Below are positions 61,587-64,000 of a stretch of DNA of 64,000 nucleotides, piece after piece. The notes below the pieces were generated by a model. The model saw only the letters and a program-made list of their open reading frames with translations, was not told the DNA's origin and did no database searches. The position numbers were made by a program, and so were the translations under genes. Numbering within the stretch: the stretch's first letter is position 1; each line of letters opens with the position of its first letter. This stretch comes from an uncultured Bacteroidales bacterium (GTDB taxonomy: Bacteria; Bacteroidota; Bacteroidia; Bacteroidales; UBA932), in NCBI GenBank assembly GCA_934680015.1, contig CAKUSP010000003.1:143772-207771 (forward strand), written 5' to 3'.

Positions 61587-62228
61587 CTAAGCAGAGACAC
61601 AAACCAAAACGTGTCTATCAAATGTAAAATAATATAGCGTCAACTCCTGCTCATAGCCATCTTTATCGGTGAAAACAGCGCTCAATTCGCCTTCATCACG
61701 GAATTTAAAGCCATCGATATGAATCTGCTCTATGAAGTCCACATCATACTGCGATGTTAACTTAAAAATGGCCTCCTTAGCACACCAATATATTGCTAAT
61801 TGTTCATTTTTTTGTTCATCGTCGAGATCTTCCAACTCATCTTTTGATAAGGCTTTTTTCTCTACAGCTGTAAAATCTCTATCGAGAGACTCGCAGTCTA
61901 TACCCACTTCATCTTCATCGTTAAGTATCACAGCTACATAACGATCAGTATGAGTAATGCTGATATTGATTGCGTTATTCTCGATGTAAGGTTTACCATT
62001 ATCATGATGCGACAAATATACCTTATCTTCAAACATCGCATCCAATAAAGCTCTTACCGCAAGACGCTGCTTACGAAGTGATTCACTTTTAATATATGAA
62101 ATCTCCTCAAGTTCGTCTGAGGGAATGGACGTCAGGGAGCGAAGCTCTTCCTCGCTTTCTGTAATTTTCCAGACTCCTACGCGCGAGTGCGCGGGGTCAT
62201 CAAGATCTTTTGTAAGAAATAGTGCCAT
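61587..62228 (-). CDS. 4'-phosphopantetheinyl transferase superfamily protein
   Basis: 213 residues. Transfers the phosphopantetheine arm from CoA to a carrier protein. Sfp-type motifs: VGIDCES (metal-binding Asp/Glu) and YWCAKEAIFK. Longer than AcpS, as for the Sfp group. Ends before the nrdD leader. The carrier protein partner is unknown. TATATTTG box at 62248-62255. Confidence 0.9.
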   Translation of the reverse strand: MALFLTKDLDDPAHSRVGVWKITESEEELRSLTSIPSDELEEISYIKSESLRKQRLAVRALLDAMFEDKVYLSHHDNGKPYIENNAINISITHTDRYVAVILNDEDEVGIDCESLDRDFTAVEKKALSKDELEDLDDEQKNEQLAIYWCAKEAIFKLTSQYDVDFIEQIHIDGFKFRDEGELSAVFTDKDGYEQELTLYYFTFDRHVLVCVSA

Positions 62229-62247
62229 ATAGTTTATTTGACATCTG

Positions 62248-62255
62248 CAAATATA
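62248..62255 (-). promoter_or_regulatory. -7 promoter box (TATATTTG) for the transferase gene
   Basis: Exact consensus match 19 bp before the start codon, at the left of a 361-bp gap. The gap also holds the mdh promoter and otherwise no gene that I can see. Confidence 0.55.
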
Positions 62256-62485
62256 ATGTTATTTCCTTGATTTTTGCTAAATTTGCCGAAAATTTGTTTT
62301 TCAGTAAGTTTTAAAAAACTGAATTGGTAAAAATTTAGAAATATTTATAAGGACAGATTGCTTTGAGAAGAAGGAATGTGCCAGTCATGTAGCACACGAC
62401 CGATGATAAATGCAATAAGACCATAAAGATTATCAATTAATTTTTAACGATTACTCAAGGCATTTATTAGAAACGCGATTTCTTT

Positions 62486-62528
62486 TATCTTTGAGTCTTT
62501 TTAAAAGAGGTAAACGAAGGCTCAAAGA
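62486..62528 (+). promoter_or_regulatory. mdh promoter box and 5' dyad
   Basis: TATCTTTG (62486-62493) fits TAnnTTTG, about 97 bp before mdh. TCTTTGAG (62488-62495) and CTCAAAGA (62521-62528) form an 8-bp inverted repeat overlapping the box. The leader also has a short TCTTTT/AAAAGA palindrome. Confidence 0.55.
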
Positions 62529-62589
62529 GATGGGATGAATGATGAGTATTAATTGAATAGGCTTATAAACTCAAATATTCTTTGATATT

Positions 62590-63582
62590 ATGAAGTATTT
62601 AACAAACGAAAAACTGACCATAGTAGGCGCCGGCGGAATGATCGGCTCCAATATGGCTCAAACAGCCCTTATGCTAGGACTTACACCTAACATCTGTCTT
62701 TATGATATATTCGAGCCAGGTGTTCACGGGGTAGCAGAAGAAATGTATCACTGCGGATTCGATGGTGCAAACATCACTTGGACCGTAAATCCTGAAGAGG
62801 CATTCACCGATGCAAAATACATCGTTTCATCAGGTGGCGCACCTCGTAAAGAAGGTATGACGCGCGAAGACCTCTTAAAGGGTAACTGTCAGATAGCAGC
62901 ACAATTCGGTGACTACATCAAAAAGTACTGCCCAGATGTAAAGCATGTAGTCGTAATATTCAACCCAGCTGATGTTACAGCTCTTACAGCTCTTATACAT
63001 TCAGGACTAAAGCCTAATCAGTTAACTTCTCTAGCTGCACTTGACTCTACTCGTCTTCAGAGTAATCTTGCTCAGGAATTCGGAGTACCACAAAGCAGCG
63101 TAACTGGTGCCCACACCTATGGTGGACACGGCGAGCAGATGGCAGTATTTGCTTCACAAGTTAAGATTAATGGAAAACCTCTTTCTGAAATGGGTCTTTC
63201 AGCAGAAAAAATGGCTGAAATCAAACAGAAAACAATACAAGGTGGCTCCGAAATAATTAAACTTCGTGGACGTTCATCCTTCCAGAGTCCTGCATATAAC
63301 GCTATCAAAATGATAGAAGCCGCTATGGGTGGAGAGAAATTCACTTTGCCTGCTGGTTGCTATGTAAATTGCGACAAATGTGGTTTCAAAAATGTGATGA
63401 TGGCTATGCCTACTACTATTGACGCAAGCGGAGTTCATTTCACAGAACCAACGGGAACACCAGAAGAAATGGCTGCACTTAGATCTTCATACGAGCATCT
63501 TTGCAAAATGCGCGATGAAATTATAAGTCTAGGTATAGTTCCACCGGTAGAAAACTGGAAAGACGATAATCCTAATCTTTAG
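62590..63582 (+). CDS. mdh: malate dehydrogenase
   Basis: 330 residues, Bacteroides-type NAD-dependent malate dehydrogenase. Rossmann motif IVGAGGMIGSNMA, an Arg-rich active loop (SGGAPRKEGMTREDLL), FNPADVTA and the catalytic His in GAHTYGGHGEQ. Feeds the reductive branch to fumarate and succinate in anaerobic fermentation. Followed by a strong terminator. Confidence 0.93.
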   Translation: MKYLTNEKLTIVGAGGMIGSNMAQTALMLGLTPNICLYDIFEPGVHGVAEEMYHCGFDGANITWTVNPEEAFTDAKYIVSSGGAPRKEGMTREDLLKGNCQIAAQFGDYIKKYCPDVKHVVVIFNPADVTALTALIHSGLKPNQLTSLAALDSTRLQSNLAQEFGVPQSSVTGAHTYGGHGEQMAVFASQVKINGKPLSEMGLSAEKMAEIKQKTIQGGSEIIKLRGRSSFQSPAYNAIKMIEAAMGGEKFTLPAGCYVNCDKCGFKNVMMAMPTTIDASGVHFTEPTGTPEEMAALRSSYEHLCKMRDEIISLGIVPPVENWKDDNPNL

Positions 63583-63600
63583 ATTATAACTTTCATACTG

Positions 63601-63638
63601 AAAAAGAGGTTTCCAATTGAATTTGGAGACCTCTTTTT
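63601..63638 (+). terminator. intrinsic terminator of mdh
   Basis: A 16-bp stem (AAAAAGAGGTTTCCAA / TTGGAGACCTCTTTTT, one mismatch) with a 6-nt loop ending in a T run, 19 bp after the mdh stop. Confidence 0.85.
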
Positions 63639-63720
63639 ATTTCATATCTCTGAATTGATCTCAAGTACACTTACTTCTTCGAAAAGGAATTTAGGCTAAA
63701 ATATCATCGATTAAATACAA

Positions 63721-63756
63721 AAAAGAAGCACCTACATTTCTGTAAGTGCTTCTTTT
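63721..63756 (-). terminator. intrinsic terminator of the tRNA pair
   Basis: A 16-bp stem (AAAAGAAGCACCTACA / TGTAAGTGCTTCTTTT, one mismatch) right after tRNA-Ala on the minus strand. Confidence 0.75.
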
Positions 63757-63757
63757 C

Positions 63758-63833
63758 TGGTGGAGATAAAGAGATTCGAACTCTTGACCCTCTGCTTGCA
63801 AAGCAGATGCTCTACCAACTGAGCTATACCCCC
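63758..63833 (-). tRNA. tRNA-Ala (TGC)
   Basis: A 76-nt cloverleaf on the minus strand with encoded CCA: acceptor GGGGGTA, D-arm TAGCTCAGTTGGTAGAG, anticodon loop TTTGCAA (TGC), T-arm AGAGTTCGAATCTCT. The upstream gene is tRNA-Ile, 6 bp away. Confidence 0.93.
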
Positions 63834-63839
63834 ATAACG

Positions 63840-63913
63840 TAGGCCCGCGCGGAGTTGAACCGCGGACCTCCACATTATCAGTGTGGCGCTCTAACCAACT
63901 GAGCTACGAGCCT
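63840..63913 (-). tRNA. tRNA-Ile (GAT)
   Basis: A 74-nt cloverleaf on the minus strand: acceptor AGGCTCG/CGGGCCT, anticodon loop CTGATAA (GAT), T-arm CGCGGTTCAACTCCGCG. CCA is not encoded. Forms an Ile-Ala pair of the kind usually found inside rRNA operons; no 16S or 23S sequence adjoins. Confidence 0.92.
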
Positions 63914-64000
63914 ATATATAAAGGAAGATAAGTACAAGGCTATAAAAAGTGCCTTGTTCACATTTAACCGCGAGCCTTAGCGTCAAAAGTTAAGCTCCAA

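Noticed and set aside
63758..64000. rRNA operon at the right edge
   Set aside because: tRNA-Ile/Ala order suggested it, but neither 23S sequence on the left nor a 16S end on the right could be found.
1..64000. CRISPR array, prophage or conjugative element
   Set aside because: No regularly spaced direct repeats, cas genes, integrase, phage structural genes or transfer genes were seen in any part of the window.

Overview
The window reads as chromosomal DNA of a fermentative, probably anaerobic member of the Bacteroidota (order Bacteroidales most likely). The evidence is low to moderate G+C, many upstream boxes fitting the Bacteroidetes -7 consensus TAnnTTTG, few strong Shine-Dalgarno sites, lipoboxes on secreted proteins, and typical families: a DUF6377 TPR sensor, DUF3857 transglutaminase-like proteins, an FKBP lipoprotein, an ECF sigma factor with a beta-barrel partner, class III ribonucleotide reductase and a Bacteroides-type malate dehydrogenase. 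I cannot name genus or species.

Layout. 0-8 kb: the 5' part of alaS (cut by the left edge), a SIMPL protein, then a minus-strand run of FKBP lipoprotein, ROK glucokinase, sugar MFS transporter, acyl-CoA ligase and two tandem deoxynucleoside kinases. 8-20 kb: a metallo-beta-lactamase-fold hydrolase, a GH3 beta-glucosidase lipoprotein, uvrA, a DUF6377 regulator with rimM and rpsP, and a suf operon (sufB-pnuC-sufC-sufD) with pnuC inside it and a half-length SufD. 20-26 kb: serine hydrolase lipoprotein, c-di-AMP cyclase, mutS2, yraN, mannose-1-phosphate guanylyltransferase. 26-34 kb: a tight aspartate-to-meso-diaminopimelate cluster (compact aspartokinase/homoserine dehydrogenase, dapE, dapB, dapA, dapD, a PLP aminotransferase, dapF), which describes the succinylase route. 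It is followed by convergent mtnN, two DUF3857 proteins (one with its catalytic Cys and His replaced), murA and murB, so much of this block feeds peptidoglycan precursor synthesis.

40-52 kb: aspS, hsp20, a small conserved protein, tRNA-Met and tRNA-Gln, ispF, a 0.6-kb structured noncoding region, then a plus-strand run of a small membrane protein, tsaC, mutL, rhomboid, rsmE, a phosphoesterase, radA, hpf and a lipoprotein with an unusual palindrome over its start. 52-64 kb: tsaE, comM, an ECF sigma factor with its membrane partner, a TPR protein, an EnvC-like amidase activator, nrdD-nrdG with an elaborate leader, a phosphopantetheinyl transferase, malate dehydrogenase, and a tRNA-Ile/tRNA-Ala pair.

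I see no CRISPR array, prophage, intact insertion sequence, rRNA gene or replication origin. The most interesting items are the nrdDG leader, the 13-bp palindrome at 51.1 kb, the structured element at 44.2-44.45 kb, the active/dead transglutaminase pair, the compact ThrA inside a complete succinylase DAP cluster, the pnuC insertion with truncated SufD, and substitutions of key residues in MurA, UvrA and MutL.
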